Positions 8,656-17,292 of a DNA stretch of 64,000 nucleotides are shown here, piece by piece. A program made the position numbers and the translations under genes. The notes under the pieces are model-generated. The model did no database searches, had not been told where the DNA came from, and worked only from the letters and a program-made list of their open reading frames with translations. The stretch covers positions 6,654,001 to 6,718,000 of the forward strand of contig NZ_CP010945.1 in NCBI RefSeq assembly GCF_000293885.2, read 5' to 3'. Origin of the DNA: Pseudomonas fluorescens NCIMB 11764 (GTDB lineage Bacteria; Pseudomonadota; Gammaproteobacteria; Pseudomonadales; Pseudomonadaceae). Position 1 is the stretch's first letter; each line of letters starts with the position of its first letter.

Positions 8656-10422
8656 ATGATTCCGATTTCCCGAACCCTGCGCCTGACGCTGTACACCTTT
8701 CTTATCCTCGCCGGTGCAGCCCTCGCCGCCACCCTGGCCATGCGTCACGCCGAGCGTCAGGCCTTGGTGGAAGACGCGGCCCGCGCCAATCTGCAATTGG
8801 GTTTGTACGCCACCTCCCTGCATACCCTGATCGAACGCTACCGCGCCCTGCCCGCCGTGCTGGCGCTGGACCCGGAACTGCGTTCGGCGCTCAAAGGGCC
8901 GGTAACGCCCGAACAACAGGATGTGCTGAACCGCAAACTGGAAAAGATCAACGGTGCCGCGCAATCCTCCACCCTGGAACTGCTTGATCACACCGGCCTT
9001 GCCGTGGCGGCGAGCAACTGGCGTTTGCCCAGCAGTTATGTCGGCCACAACTACGGTTTTCGTCCCTATTTCAGCCAGACCCGAACCCAGGGCACCGGGC
9101 GCTTTTATGCAGTAGGGGTGACCAGCGGGATTCCGGGGTACTTCCTGTCCAGCGCCGTCACGGGTGACGACGGGAAGTTTCTCGGCGCGATGGTGGTGAA
9201 ACTCGAGTTTCCGGAACTGGAACGCGAATGGCGTCAGGGCAGCGACACGCTGCTGGTCAGCGATGCACGCGGAATCATCTTCATCGCCAATCGGCCGGGC
9301 TGGCGCTATCGCCAATTGAAACCGCTGAGCGAGAGCGATCACGCCGAGCTCAAGGCCACCCGCCAATACGACAAGCAACCGCTGACACTGCTGGACTATC
9401 AATCGCTGCGCCGCTTCGACGACAACAGTGAGCTGGCGCAGGTCGATGGCCCGGACGGCAAAACGGATTACCTGTGGGAATCCCTGCCGCTGACCACCGA
9501 AGGCTGGACCCTGCACCTGCTGCGCCGCCCCCAGGTGGCGTTCGAAGACAGTCGCAACGCCGCACTCGCCGCTGCCGGCCTGTGGCTGACACTGGTGTTT
9601 CTCCTGCTCTTCCTCAACCAGCGCTGGCGCCTGGCGAAAATTCGCCAGCGCAGTCGCGAAGAGCTCGAACAACTGGTGGAAGAACGCACCCGCGACCTGC
9701 GCACGGCTCAGGACGGCCTGGTGCAATCGGCCAAACTCGCGGCCCTCGGCCAGATGTCTGCCGCCCTGGCCCATGAAATCAACCAGCCACTGACCGCCCA
9801 GCGCATGCAACTCGCGACCTTGCGTCTGCTGCTCGATCACGGCCGCATCGACGACGCCTACAAGGCACTGAAACCGGTGGATGACATGCTGACGCGCATG
9901 GCCGCCCTCACTGGCCACCTGAAAACCTTCGCCCGCAAAAGCCCCAGCGGCTTGCGCGAACGCCTGGACCTGGCAGCGGTGGTGGATCAGTCGCTCGAGC
10001 TGCTCGACACGCGCCTGCGCGATGAACAGGTCAGCACCGTGCTGCACCTGACGCGCCCGGCCTGGGTGCGCGGCGATGCGATTCGTCTGGAACAGGTGCT
10101 GATCAACTTGCTGCGCAATGCGCTGGATGCGATGCAGGACAAACCCTGCAAACGCCTGGAAATCCGCCTCGAAGCCGACGAACAACTGTGGCGCCTGAAT
10201 GTCATCGACAACGGCAGTGGCATCGCCGAGGAAAATCTTGCGAAGGTGTTCGACCCGTTTTTCACCACCAAACCGGTGGGCGATGGCCTGGGCATCGGTC
10301 TGGCCGTATCCTTTGCCATTGTTCACGAATCGGGCGGACGCTTGAGCGCCGATAATCACGACAACGGCGCGGTGTTCACACTCACCCTGCCCATCGACCC
10401 GGAGGCGCCTGGCGCATGCTGA
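8656..10422 (+). CDS. Sensor histidine kinase, DctB/MifS family
   Basis: A 588-residue inner-membrane kinase. It has a first membrane helix at about residues 8-28, a periplasmic PDC/Cache-type sensor domain to about 300, a second helix (AAAGLWLTLVFLLLFL), a coiled coil, and a HisKA domain with phospho-accepting His373 in AALAHEINQPLT. The HATPase domain shows NLLRNALDAM, DNGSGI and GDGLGIGLAV. ATG at 8656 is chosen over an upstream in-frame ATG at 8614 because it directly precedes the membrane helix. It overlaps the response-regulator gene by 7 bases. DctB senses C4-dicarboxylates; the P. aeruginosa homologue MifS works with MifR on alpha-ketoglutarate use, which fits the transporter gene downstream. 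The ligand cannot be read from sequence. Confidence 0.9.
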   Translation: MIPISRTLRLTLYTFLILAGAALAATLAMRHAERQALVEDAARANLQLGLYATSLHTLIERYRALPAVLALDPELRSALKGPVTPEQQDVLNRKLEKINGAAQSSTLELLDHTGLAVAASNWRLPSSYVGHNYGFRPYFSQTRTQGTGRFYAVGVTSGIPGYFLSSAVTGDDGKFLGAMVVKLEFPELEREWRQGSDTLLVSDARGIIFIANRPGWRYRQLKPLSESDHAELKATRQYDKQPLTLLDYQSLRRFDDNSELAQVDGPDGKTDYLWESLPLTTEGWTLHLLRRPQVAFEDSRNAALAAAGLWLTLVFLLLFLNQRWRLAKIRQRSREELEQLVEERTRDLRTAQDGLVQSAKLAALGQMSAALAHEINQPLTAQRMQLATLRLLLDHGRIDDAYKALKPVDDMLTRMAALTGHLKTFARKSPSGLRERLDLAAVVDQSLELLDTRLRDEQVSTVLHLTRPAWVRGDAIRLEQVLINLLRNALDAMQDKPCKRLEIRLEADEQLWRLNVIDNGSGIAEENLAKVFDPFFTTKPVGDGLGIGLAVSFAIVHESGGRLSADNHDNGAVFTLTLPIDPEAPGAC

Positions 10423-11750
10423 ATTCAGTGATGGTGGTCGACGACGAAAGCAGTATCCGCAGCGCCGTCGAACAATGGCTGAGCCTGTCGGGTTTCGAGG
10501 TGCAACTGTTCAGCCGCGCCGAGGAGTGCCTGGCGCAGTTGCCGAAGCATTTCCCCGGCGTGATCCTCAGCGACGTGCGCATGCCCGGCATGACCGGGCT
10601 GGAACTGCTGGCCGAAGTGCAGCGCCGTGACGCCGATTTGCCGGTGATTCTGCTGACTGGCCACGGCGATGTGCCAATGGCCGTCGATGCCATGCGCGAT
10701 GGCGCTTACGATTTCCTCGAAAAACCCTTCAGCCCGGAAACCCTGCTGGGCAGCCTGCGCCGGGCGCTGGACAAGCGCCGGCTGGTGCTGGAAAACCGCG
10801 CCTTGCATGAGCAGGCCGACAACCGCGCCAAACTCGACGCGACGCTGCTGGGTGTGTCCCGTGGCTTGCAGACGCTGCGTCGGCAAGTGCTGGACCTGGC
10901 GGCGTTGCCGGTCAACGTGTTGATCCGTGGTGAAACCGGCAGCGGCAAGGAGCTGGTTGCCCGGTGCCTGCACGACTTCGGGCCGCGCGCCGGCAAACCG
11001 TTTGTCGCGCTCAATTGCGCGGCGATTCCCGAGCAGTTGTTCGAGGCCGAGCTGTTCGGTCACGAGAGCGGCGCTTTCACCGGCGCTCAGGGCAAACGCA
11101 TCGGCAAGCTCGAATACGCCGATGGCGGCACGCTGTTTCTCGATGAAATCGAAAGCATGCCGCTGGCCCAGCAGGTGAAACTGTTGCGGGTGTTGCAGGA
11201 GCAGAAGCTGGAACGGTTGGGTTCCAATCAGAGCATCCGCGTGGACTTGCGGATCATCGCTGCGACCAAACCCGATCTGCTGGATGAGGCGCGGGCCGGG
11301 CGGTTTCGCGAGGATCTGGCCTATCGGCTGAACGTCGCCGAATTGCGCTTGCCGCCGCTGCGTGAGCGTCGCGAAGACATTCCGCTGTTGTTCGAGTCGT
11401 TTGCGCACAGCGCTGCCGAACGATTGGGCCGCACGTTCCCGCCGTTGAGCGGCCCGCAATTGAGCCATCTGCTGAGCCATGACTGGCCGGGCAATGTGCG
11501 TGAACTGGCGAACGTGGCCGAGCGGCAGGTGTTGGGTCTGGGTGAGCCGGAACCGGTCGGGATGGATCCCGGCCAATCGCTGGCGGCGCAAGCGGAAGCG
11601 TTCGAAGCACATTGCCTGCGCGCGGCGCTGACCCGACACAAGGGCGATGTAAAGGCAGTGCTTGAAGAGCTGCAACTGCCCCGTCGGACCTTTAATGAAA
11701 AGATGCAGCGGCATGGGCTCACGCGGGAGATGTTCCTGCAAGACAGCTGA
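10416..11750 (+). CDS. Sigma54-dependent response regulator, DctD/MifR family
   Basis: A 444-residue NtrC-type activator. The receiver domain carries D53 (VILSDVRMPGM) and acidic D9-D10. The AAA+ domain has Walker A GETGSGKE and the sigma54-contacting loop GAFTGA. The C-terminal Fis-like helix-turn-helix ends in LELQLPRRTFNEKMQRHGL. It overlaps the kinase gene (start 10416, kinase stop 10422), so the pair is co-translated. The likely target is the transporter gene at 12050, ahead of which lie two palindromic sites and a -24/-12 promoter. In P. aeruginosa, MifR activates an alpha-ketoglutarate transporter gene with RpoN; here regulator and target are adjacent. Naming as mifR rather than dctD is inference from that context. 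Confidence 0.92.
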   Translation: MLNSVMVVDDESSIRSAVEQWLSLSGFEVQLFSRAEECLAQLPKHFPGVILSDVRMPGMTGLELLAEVQRRDADLPVILLTGHGDVPMAVDAMRDGAYDFLEKPFSPETLLGSLRRALDKRRLVLENRALHEQADNRAKLDATLLGVSRGLQTLRRQVLDLAALPVNVLIRGETGSGKELVARCLHDFGPRAGKPFVALNCAAIPEQLFEAELFGHESGAFTGAQGKRIGKLEYADGGTLFLDEIESMPLAQQVKLLRVLQEQKLERLGSNQSIRVDLRIIAATKPDLLDEARAGRFREDLAYRLNVAELRLPPLRERREDIPLLFESFAHSAAERLGRTFPPLSGPQLSHLLSHDWPGNVRELANVAERQVLGLGEPEPVGMDPGQSLAAQAEAFEAHCLRAALTRHKGDVKAVLEELQLPRRTFNEKMQRHGLTREMFLQDS

Positions 11751-11766
11751 TTTTTTGTTGCCTGAT

Positions 11767-11854
11767 CCGGCCTCATCGCGAGCAGGATCGCTCCCACATT
11801 TGAACTGTGTACACCGGCCCCTTGTGGGAGCGAGCCTGCTCGCGATGAGGCCGG
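11767..11854. repeat. REPIN (inverted pair of REP elements)
   Basis: Two REP copies face each other: CGGCCTCATCGCGAGCAGG..CGCTCCCACA on the left, and TGTGGGAGCGAGCCTGCTCG..GATGAGGCCGG on the right (from 11823). The 24-base centre is unrelated. Transcribed, it would form a long hairpin between mifR and the transporter gene. Confidence 0.85.
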
Positions 11855-11882
11855 CACACACAAACACAAATCCCAGGGCCAT

Positions 11883-11932
11883 AAGCGATTATCCGCTCAC
11901 CCCCAATTCCCAATAAGCGGATTTCCGCTCAC
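11883..11932 (+). promoter_or_regulatory. Tandem upstream activator sites (candidate MifR/DctD-type operators)
   Basis: Two near-identical 18-base elements, AAGCGATTATCCGCTCAC (11883-11900) and AAGCGGATTTCCGCTCAC (11915-11932), are 32 bases apart, that is, about three helical turns. The second contains the perfect dyad AGCGGA-TT-TCCGCT; the first has one mismatch. They sit 39-88 bases upstream of the -24 element, the usual place for sigma54 activators. Confidence 0.7.
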
Positions 11933-11970
11933 TTAAACCTCAACACCCCTCTAAACCGGCCCTCATTCCG

Positions 11971-11988
11971 TTGGCACAGCTCCTGCTA
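11971..11988 (+). promoter_or_regulatory. Sigma54 (-24/-12) promoter of the transporter gene
   Basis: TTGGCACAGCTCCTGCTA matches the TGGCAC-N5-TTGC consensus with one change. The invariant GG (11973-11974) and GC (11985-11986) are separated by exactly 10 bases. The predicted start is near 11998, about 50 bases before the ATG. Confidence 0.8.
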
Positions 11989-12049
11989 TAGCCCACGCAG
12001 GCTGCGTTTCAACGCGCTCCACAAAAACAATTAAACGAAGGATCCTTCA

Positions 12050-13372
12050 ATGGATAACTCCAACGCCCTGCCCCTTGGGTCGGCTGCCGTGCCGGCCAAA
12101 GAAAGAACCACCGCCAGTCGCATCAAATCGATTTTCAGCGGCTCGGTCGGCAACATGGTCGAGTGGTACGACTGGTACGTCTACGCCGCCTTCTCGCTGT
12201 ACTTCGCCAAAGCCTTCTTCCCCAAAGGCGACACCACCGCGCAACTGCTGAACACCGCTGCGATCTTCGCCGTGGGCTTTCTGATGCGCCCGATCGGTGG
12301 CTGGCTGATGGGTCTCTATGCCGACAAGGCCGGGCGCAAGAAAGCGCTGATGGCTTCGGTGTACCTGATGTGCTTCGGCTCACTTCTGATCGCCCTGAGC
12401 CCGGGGTATGAAACCATCGGCATCGGCGCGCCGATCCTGCTGATTTTCGCGCGTCTGCTGCAAGGCCTGTCGGTCGGCGGCGAGTACGGCACTTCGGCCA
12501 CCTACCTCAGCGAGATGGCGACCAAGGACCGTCGCGGTTTCTTCTCCAGCTTCCAGTACGTGACCCTGATCTCCGGCCAGCTCATCGCGCTGGGCGTGCT
12601 GATCGTGCTGCAAAACTTCCTGACCACCGAAGAGCTGTATGCCTGGGGCTGGCGCATCCCGTTCGCCATCGGCGCACTGTGTGCCGTGGTCGCGCTGTAC
12701 CTGCGTCGTGGCATGGAAGAGACCGAGTCGTTCACCAAGGTCAAGAAAGAGAAAAAAGAAAGCGCCATGCGCACGCTGATGCGCCATCCAAAGGAACTGA
12801 TGACCGTGGTCGGCCTGACCATGGGCGGCACCCTGGCGTTCTACACCTACACCACGTACATGCAGAAATACCTGGTGAACACCGTCGGCATGAGCATCTC
12901 CGACTCCACCACCATTTCCGCTGCCACGCTGTTCCTGTTCATGTGCCTGCAACCGATCATCGGTGGGCTGTCGGATAAAGTCGGTCGTCGGCCGATCCTG
13001 ATTGCCTTCGGCATCCTCGGCACGCTGTTCACCGTGCCGATCCTGACCACCCTGCACACCATCCAGAGCTGGTGGGGCGCGTTCTTCCTGATCATGGCGG
13101 CGCTGATCATCGTCAGCGGCTACACCTCGATCAACGCGGTGGTGAAAGCCGAGCTGTTCCCGACCGAAATCCGCGCACTGGGCGTTGGCTTGCCGTATGC
13201 GCTGACCGTGTCGATCTTCGGCGGCACCGCTGAATACATCGCGCTGTGGTTCAAGAGCATCGGCATGGAAACCGGTTACTACTGGTATGTCACCGCGTGC
13301 ATCGCCGTGTCGTTGCTGGTGTACATCACCATGAAAGACACCCGCAAGCATTCGCGAATCGAGACGGACTGA
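12050..13372 (+). CDS. MFS transporter, alpha-ketoglutarate permease (KgtP/PcaT) type
   Basis: A 440-residue metabolite:H+ symporter with 12 predicted membrane helices. Family signatures are VGNMVEWYDWYVYAAF in helix 1, GLYADKAGRKKALM after helix 2, LLQGLSVGGEYGTSATYLSEMA in helix 4, WGWRIPFAIGAL in helix 6 and GGLSDKVGRRPIL in the second half. AAGGA lies 7 bases before the ATG. It is the only gene between the sigma54 promoter and an intrinsic terminator, so it is monocistronic. Context (MifSR-like pair, sigma54 promoter, tandem operators) favours alpha-ketoglutarate or a related dicarboxylate as substrate. Proline/betaine or shikimate carriers of the same family are less likely alternatives. 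Confidence 0.9.
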   Translation: MDNSNALPLGSAAVPAKERTTASRIKSIFSGSVGNMVEWYDWYVYAAFSLYFAKAFFPKGDTTAQLLNTAAIFAVGFLMRPIGGWLMGLYADKAGRKKALMASVYLMCFGSLLIALSPGYETIGIGAPILLIFARLLQGLSVGGEYGTSATYLSEMATKDRRGFFSSFQYVTLISGQLIALGVLIVLQNFLTTEELYAWGWRIPFAIGALCAVVALYLRRGMEETESFTKVKKEKKESAMRTLMRHPKELMTVVGLTMGGTLAFYTYTTYMQKYLVNTVGMSISDSTTISAATLFLFMCLQPIIGGLSDKVGRRPILIAFGILGTLFTVPILTTLHTIQSWWGAFFLIMAALIIVSGYTSINAVVKAELFPTEIRALGVGLPYALTVSIFGGTAEYIALWFKSIGMETGYYWYVTACIAVSLLVYITMKDTRKHSRIETD

Positions 13373-13394
13373 GTTCGTTAGCGCCACAAAAACA

Positions 13395-13424
13395 GGGGCA
13401 GACCTTAACGGGTCTGCCCCTTTT
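13395..13424 (+). terminator. Intrinsic terminator after the MFS transporter gene
   Basis: AGGGGCAGACC pairs with GGTCTGCCCCT around a TTAAC loop and is followed by TTTTCTTT. Confidence 0.85.
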
Positions 13425-13444
13425 CTTTGCCCGACACAAAACCC

Positions 13445-13472
13445 TGTGGGAGCGAGCCTGCTCGCTCCCATA
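13445..13472. repeat. Single REP element
   Basis: TGGGAGCGAG and CTCGCTCCCA pair around CCTG. This is the same family as the REPIN at 11767 but a lone copy. Confidence 0.75.
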
Positions 13473-13548
13473 TTTGAATCTCATCGCTGGAAATTATCCG
13501 TTCGTCCTTGCACCATGACTGCCTCCCGATCCTCCCGGAATATATGCC

Positions 13549-14178
13549 ATGCCCGACGACATCCACTACTACGAACCCGCCAACGGCCACGGCTTGCCCC
13601 ATGACCCGTTCAACGCCATCGTCGGCCCGCGCCCCATTGGCTGGATTTCTTCCCAGGATGCCGACGGCCGCCTGAACCTGGCGCCGTACAGTTTCTTCAA
13701 CGCCTTCAATTACATTCCGCCGATCATCGGGTTCTCCAGCGTCGGGCGCAAAGACAGCCTGAACAATATCGAGCAGACCGGCGAGTTCGCCTGGAACCTG
13801 GCGACCCGGCCACTGGCCGAACAGATGAACCAGAGCTGCGCGATGGTCGGGCCGGAGGTCAACGAGTTCGAGTTGTCCGGGCTGACGCCTGTGGCGTCGA
13901 AAGTCATTCAGGTGCCACGGGTTGCCGAAAGCCCGGTGTCCTTCGAGTGCAAGGTCACGCAGATCATTCAGTTGCAGCGGGCCGACGGCAACGTAGTGCC
14001 GAGCTGGCTGATTCTCGGCGAAGTGGTGGCCGTGCACATTGCCAAATGGCTGCTGAAGGACGGCGTGTACGACACCGCCGCGGCAGAACCGATTCTGCGC
14101 GGTGGCGGACCCGCGGATTATTTCCAGCTGGGGCCGGAGGCCTTGTTCAAGATGTTCCGCCCGGGGGCGGTCAAGTAG
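13549..14178 (+). CDS. Flavin reductase-like (DIM6/NTAB family) flavoprotein
   Basis: A 209-residue protein of the flavin reductase-like, FMN-binding split-barrel family. Typical segments are VGPRPIGWISSQDADGRLNLAPYSFFNAFNYIPPIIGFSS at residues ~25-66 (FMN-binding barrel), then EFAWNLATRPLAEQMN and SWLILGEVVAVHI. Family members are FMN-binding oxidoreductases, often the reductase part of two-component monooxygenases, but no oxygenase partner lies nearby and the substrate is unknown. The gene is alone on its strand, between a terminator/REP and two opposite-strand small genes. Confidence 0.85.
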   Translation: MPDDIHYYEPANGHGLPHDPFNAIVGPRPIGWISSQDADGRLNLAPYSFFNAFNYIPPIIGFSSVGRKDSLNNIEQTGEFAWNLATRPLAEQMNQSCAMVGPEVNEFELSGLTPVASKVIQVPRVAESPVSFECKVTQIIQLQRADGNVVPSWLILGEVVAVHIAKWLLKDGVYDTAAAEPILRGGGPADYFQLGPEALFKMFRPGAVK

Positions 14179-14409
14179 TTACCAGATCAGCTCGCCGTCT
14201 TCGCCGACGCCCTTGAGGTGCGTCAGTTGCAGGGCGGCAGCCTCGTCCGCTTCTCTGGCGGTCTTGAAGGTTTGCTCTTCCAGCAATTTGTTGAAGCGCG
14301 GTGCACCCGAGCCACCGATGGCTTTGGTGGCAATCGCCGCGTAGTAACCGCCTTCGCGGGGCACTACAGCGGATACGGCTTCGAAGGTGTCAAAGGCTTT
14401 GCGTGCCAT
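14179..14409 (-). CDS. Small conserved-looking protein of unknown function
   Basis: A 76-residue, soluble, slightly acidic protein (MARKAFDTFEAVSAVVPREG start, GVGEDGELIW end) with no motif I can assign. It has normal Pseudomonas codon bias, an ATG start, no large in-frame competitor, and fills the space between two genes. The stop lies immediately beside the stop of the convergent flavoprotein gene. It may be transcribed with the ABM gene upstream (41 bases apart). Confidence 0.6.
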   Translation of the reverse strand: MARKAFDTFEAVSAVVPREGGYYAAIATKAIGGSGAPRFNKLLEEQTFKTAREADEAAALQLTHLKGVGEDGELIW

Positions 14410-14450
14410 GTCGCGGATCCTGGCTGATGGAAAGTCGAGCCATTAAACCC

Positions 14451-14804
14451 TCAACCCGCCATTTTGTGTACCCAGGACTGGGTCTGACCCAGCGCCTGGA
14501 CAGCCGAGACCTCTTTGAAGGTATGAAAATCGAGGCTGTTGACCACCAGTTCCTGCACCAGCTCGGCGAAAATCTCCATCGCCGGCGTGTTGAAATAAGC
14601 GGTCATGGCTTGCTGATGGGTCCAGAAACCGGACACCAGCCACAACTCCGGATCGCATTGCGAATGCTGCAGGGTAAAGCTCAGGCATCCGGGCGCGGTG
14701 CGCGATGGTTCGATCAAGGCGCTGAGGCGCGCACCGAGCTCCGCCGAACGCCCGGCGCGGGCGCGGACAAAGGCCATATGACTGACGGGGATCTGCGTAG
14801 ACAT
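14451..14804 (-). CDS. Antibiotic biosynthesis monooxygenase (ABM)-domain protein
   Basis: A 117-residue dimeric alpha/beta-barrel (ABM/YgiN-type) protein. Visible features are an N-terminal strand HMAFVRARAGRSAELGARL, the PGCLSFTLQHS strand, ELWLVSGFWTHQQAMTAYF and a C-terminal helix. Such proteins act as cofactor-independent monooxygenases or as quinol/haem-related enzymes; the substrate is not readable. GGGAGG precedes the ATG at 14804 by 7 bases, so the two residues added by an upstream TTG are not used. It is divergent from the AraC regulator at 15139, its possible controller. Confidence 0.8.
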   Translation of the reverse strand: MSTQIPVSHMAFVRARAGRSAELGARLSALIEPSRTAPGCLSFTLQHSQCDPELWLVSGFWTHQQAMTAYFNTPAMEIFAELVQELVVNSLDFHTFKEVSAVQALGQTQSWVHKMAG

Positions 14805-15138
14805 GTTCAACCCTCCCAGGTACTCGAGTGGCAGCCGTGGGACGGGCTGCGACAGGATCCAAGGTTAAGCGCCCGCACGCTGCCCTGTTAGTCGATTCCT
14901 GCCGGCTTGTTGCACAATCCTGCGAAGCTGCCTTCAGCACCTGTAACAATGTGTAAAACCTGTCACGGCGCTGAAACACGAGGTTCGAGCAAGTTTTCCC
15001 TGTGCTAAACCGCCAGAACCACCCGCCTCTGCAACCTCGTGCAGAATCAGGCAAGCTTTTGGCAGGATGTGTCTACCGCTGCGCCTTGCACAAATTTAAG
15101 CTCAGCTCATTCCCACTGCTTCGCCGAGGATGCCCTGC
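14805..15138. other. Divergent intergenic region between ABM gene and araC-type gene
   Basis: 334 bases with no credible ORF. It must hold the promoters of both flanking genes. I see no repeat, strong dyad or terminator-like hairpin. Confidence 0.5.
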
Positions 15139-16068
15139 ATGTCGTCGCTCGATCACTTTCAAGCCCCGCTGGACGCCGACATGGAGAAACAGCGCGCGGA
15201 ACTGGCGGCCATCATCCGTCGTAACACCACGGAGGATGGCAATTATGAGACCGCCGTCGGTTCGCTGTTTCTGGGCAAACACAGCAAGTCCCATGACTTC
15301 GCCCCGGTGCTGGCGCAACCGGCGTTGTGCATCATGGCGCAGGGGCGCAAAGAGGTCAGGCTGGCGGACGAATTCTTCAATTACGATCCGCTGAATTACC
15401 TGGTGGTGTCGGTTTCCATGCCCCTGAGCGGGCGGATCGTGAACGTCACGTCTGATGAACCGATCCTCTCGGTACGGCTGGACATCGACCCGGCGGAAAT
15501 CACCGCGCTGATTGCCGACGCCGGCCCGCTCGGCGTACCAACCCGTCCGACCGGGCGTGGCCTGTATGTCGAACGGATCGACACGGCGATGCTCGACGCG
15601 GTGCTGCGCCTGGCGCGATTGCTGGACACACCGAAAGACATCGCCATGCTCGCGCCGCTGATTCGTCGGGAGATTCTCTATCGGTTGTTGCGCAGTCAGC
15701 AGGGCTATCGGTTGTATGAAATTGCCATCGCCAACAGTCAGAGCCATCGCATCAGCCAGGCGATCAAATGGCTCAATGGCAATTATGAGCAGCCGCTGCG
15801 CATCGATGATTTGGCCAGGGAGGTGAATTTGAGCGTGTCGACGCTGCATCACCGGTTCAAGGCCATGACGGCGATGAGTCCGTTGCAGTATCAGAAGCAG
15901 TTGCGGTTGCAGGAAGCGCGGCGGTTGATGCTGGCGGAAGGATTGGAAGCGTCGGCGGCGGGGTATCGCGTCGGGTATGAAAGCCCGTCACAGTTCAGCC
16001 GGGAGTACAGCCGGTTGTTCGGGGCGCCGCCGTTGCGGGATTTGGCGCGGTTGCGGTTGACGGTCTGA
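15139..16068 (+). CDS. AraC family transcriptional regulator (AraC_N type)
   Basis: A 309-residue regulator. The N-terminal half is the AraC_N domain (PF06719 type: VGSLFLGKHSKSHDFAPVLAQPALCIMAQGRKEV, residues ~40-75). The C-terminal third has two helix-turn-helices (LRIDDLAREVNLSVSTLHHRFKAMT and AAGYRVGYESPSQFSREYSRLFG). An ATG at 15130 is in frame, but GAGG lies only 0 bases from it and 9 bases before the ATG at 15139, so the latter is preferred. Regulators of this type often control a neighbouring oxidoreductase gene. The divergent ABM gene is the closest candidate target; the ligand is unknown. Confidence 0.88.
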   Translation: MSSLDHFQAPLDADMEKQRAELAAIIRRNTTEDGNYETAVGSLFLGKHSKSHDFAPVLAQPALCIMAQGRKEVRLADEFFNYDPLNYLVVSVSMPLSGRIVNVTSDEPILSVRLDIDPAEITALIADAGPLGVPTRPTGRGLYVERIDTAMLDAVLRLARLLDTPKDIAMLAPLIRREILYRLLRSQQGYRLYEIAIANSQSHRISQAIKWLNGNYEQPLRIDDLAREVNLSVSTLHHRFKAMTAMSPLQYQKQLRLQEARRLMLAEGLEASAAGYRVGYESPSQFSREYSRLFGAPPLRDLARLRLTV

Positions 16069-16092
16069 TTCAGCCTTGAGGGGGTAACGGAT

Positions 16093-16195
16093 GGCCCCAT
16101 CGCTGGCTGGCCAGCTCCCACAGGGATTGTGGGTGATCACAAAATCGTGTGAACACCGATAAACCTGTGGGAGCTGGCCTGCCAGCGATGGGGCC
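16093..16195. repeat. REPIN, TGGGAGCTGGCCTGCCAGCGAT family
   Basis: GGCCCCATCGCTGGCTGGCC..CCCACAGG and CCTGTGGGAGCTGGCCTGCC..GGGGCC face each other across ~38 bases. It lies between the convergent stops of araC and the ABC ATPase gene. Confidence 0.85.
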
Positions 16196-16219
16196 AGTAA
16201 GGCCGACATCAAATCCGGA

Positions 16220-17275
16220 TCAGGCACCCAGTACGCGGCAAGCCTCAGCCGGCAAGGTCACCGACACCGGGTTGCCAATGCTCAGCCCAAACCCCTGGCA
16301 CGGCGTGCTCAACGCCGTAAACGACACGCCCGAACACTCAACGGTCGTCTCGATCGTCGCGCCGATATCACGCACGAACGTCACCTTGCCCAGCAACCGA
16401 TTCCCCGCCGTCGCCTGCGGGTGCGACAGCTGCAGGTCTTCAGGGCGGATCAGCATTTTCACTTTCTCACCGACCACGATACTGCTGCAGATCGGCACTT
16501 CCAGTGCATCACCGCCGGGCAAACCCACCTTGCCGTTACCCAGCGCCGTGGCCGGAAAGATGTTGCCCGAGCCGATGAAGTCCGCGACGAATTCGTTGGC
16601 CGGATGACGATAAATTTCGATCGGCGTGCCGACCTGCTGCACGCGATGCTCACCCAGCACCACGACGATATCGGCCATGGTCATGGCTTCACGCTGATCG
16701 TGGGTCACCATGATGGTAGTGATGTTCAGGCGCTGTTGCAGTTGACGGATTTCCACCTGCATCGACTCGCGCAGCTTGGCGTCCAGCGCCGACAGCGGTT
16801 CATCCAGCAGAAGGATTTTCGGGTGGTTGGCAATCGCCCGGGCGATCGCCACGCGCTGGCGCTGGCCGCCCGAGAGTTTCGCCACCGGGCGATCAATCAT
16901 TTCCTTTAACTGAATCAGTTCCAGCAATTCCACCACCCGCGCCTGCTGGTCAGCCTTGCTGACCCCGCGCAGTTTCAGCGGATAAGCGATGTTCTCCCCC
17001 ACGGTCATGTGCGGGAACAGCGCCAACGATTGAAACACCATGCCGAAATTGCGTTGATGCGCCGGTGTGTGGCCGATGTCTTCACCGTCCAGGCGAATCT
17101 CGCCGCCGGTCAGGGTTTCGAGCCCGGCGATCATCCGCAGCAGCGTGGTTTTGCCGCAACCCGAAGGGCCGAGGAAACACACCAGTTTGCCTTCCGGCAA
17201 ATGCAGGTTCACATCCTTTACCGCACAGGCCGAGCCGTAATGTTTCTCGACGTTTTCCAGAATCAGACCAGACAT
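16220..17275 (-). CDS. ABC transporter ATP-binding protein, spermidine/putrescine (PotA) family
   Basis: A 351-residue ATPase that powers the two permeases encoded upstream. Walker A is GPSGCGKTT (about residues 36-44), signature LSGGQRQR, Walker B ILLLDEPLSALD and the switch His MVTHDQ. A C-terminal TOBE-like domain follows (KVKMLIRPEDLQL..). GAGG stands 8 bases before the ATG at 17275; three extra codons from a GTG are unlikely to be used. It is the last gene of a four-gene transporter set (binding protein, two permeases, ATPase) on the minus strand. Polyamine or guanidino compounds are plausible cargo given the neighbouring decarboxylase and dehydrogenase, but this is context only. Confidence 0.92.
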   Translation of the reverse strand: MSGLILENVEKHYGSACAVKDVNLHLPEGKLVCFLGPSGCGKTTLLRMIAGLETLTGGEIRLDGEDIGHTPAHQRNFGMVFQSLALFPHMTVGENIAYPLKLRGVSKADQQARVVELLELIQLKEMIDRPVAKLSGGQRQRVAIARAIANHPKILLLDEPLSALDAKLRESMQVEIRQLQQRLNITTIMVTHDQREAMTMADIVVVLGEHRVQQVGTPIEIYRHPANEFVADFIGSGNIFPATALGNGKVGLPGGDALEVPICSSIVVGEKVKMLIRPEDLQLSHPQATAGNRLLGKVTFVRDIGATIETTVECSGVSFTALSTPCQGFGLSIGNPVSVTLPAEACRVLGA

Positions 17276-17292
17276 ATGAATCACCTCAAGAA

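Noticed and set aside
9987..10319. Possible small gene opposite the kinase ATPase domain
   Set aside because: Ser/Arg-rich out-of-frame translation; no supporting start site.
8617..10359. 580-codon open frame on the minus strand opposite the MifS-like kinase
   Set aside because: GC-rich shadow: no ribosome site, His/Gln/Arg-rich composition without domain features, and fully covered by a well-supported kinase gene.
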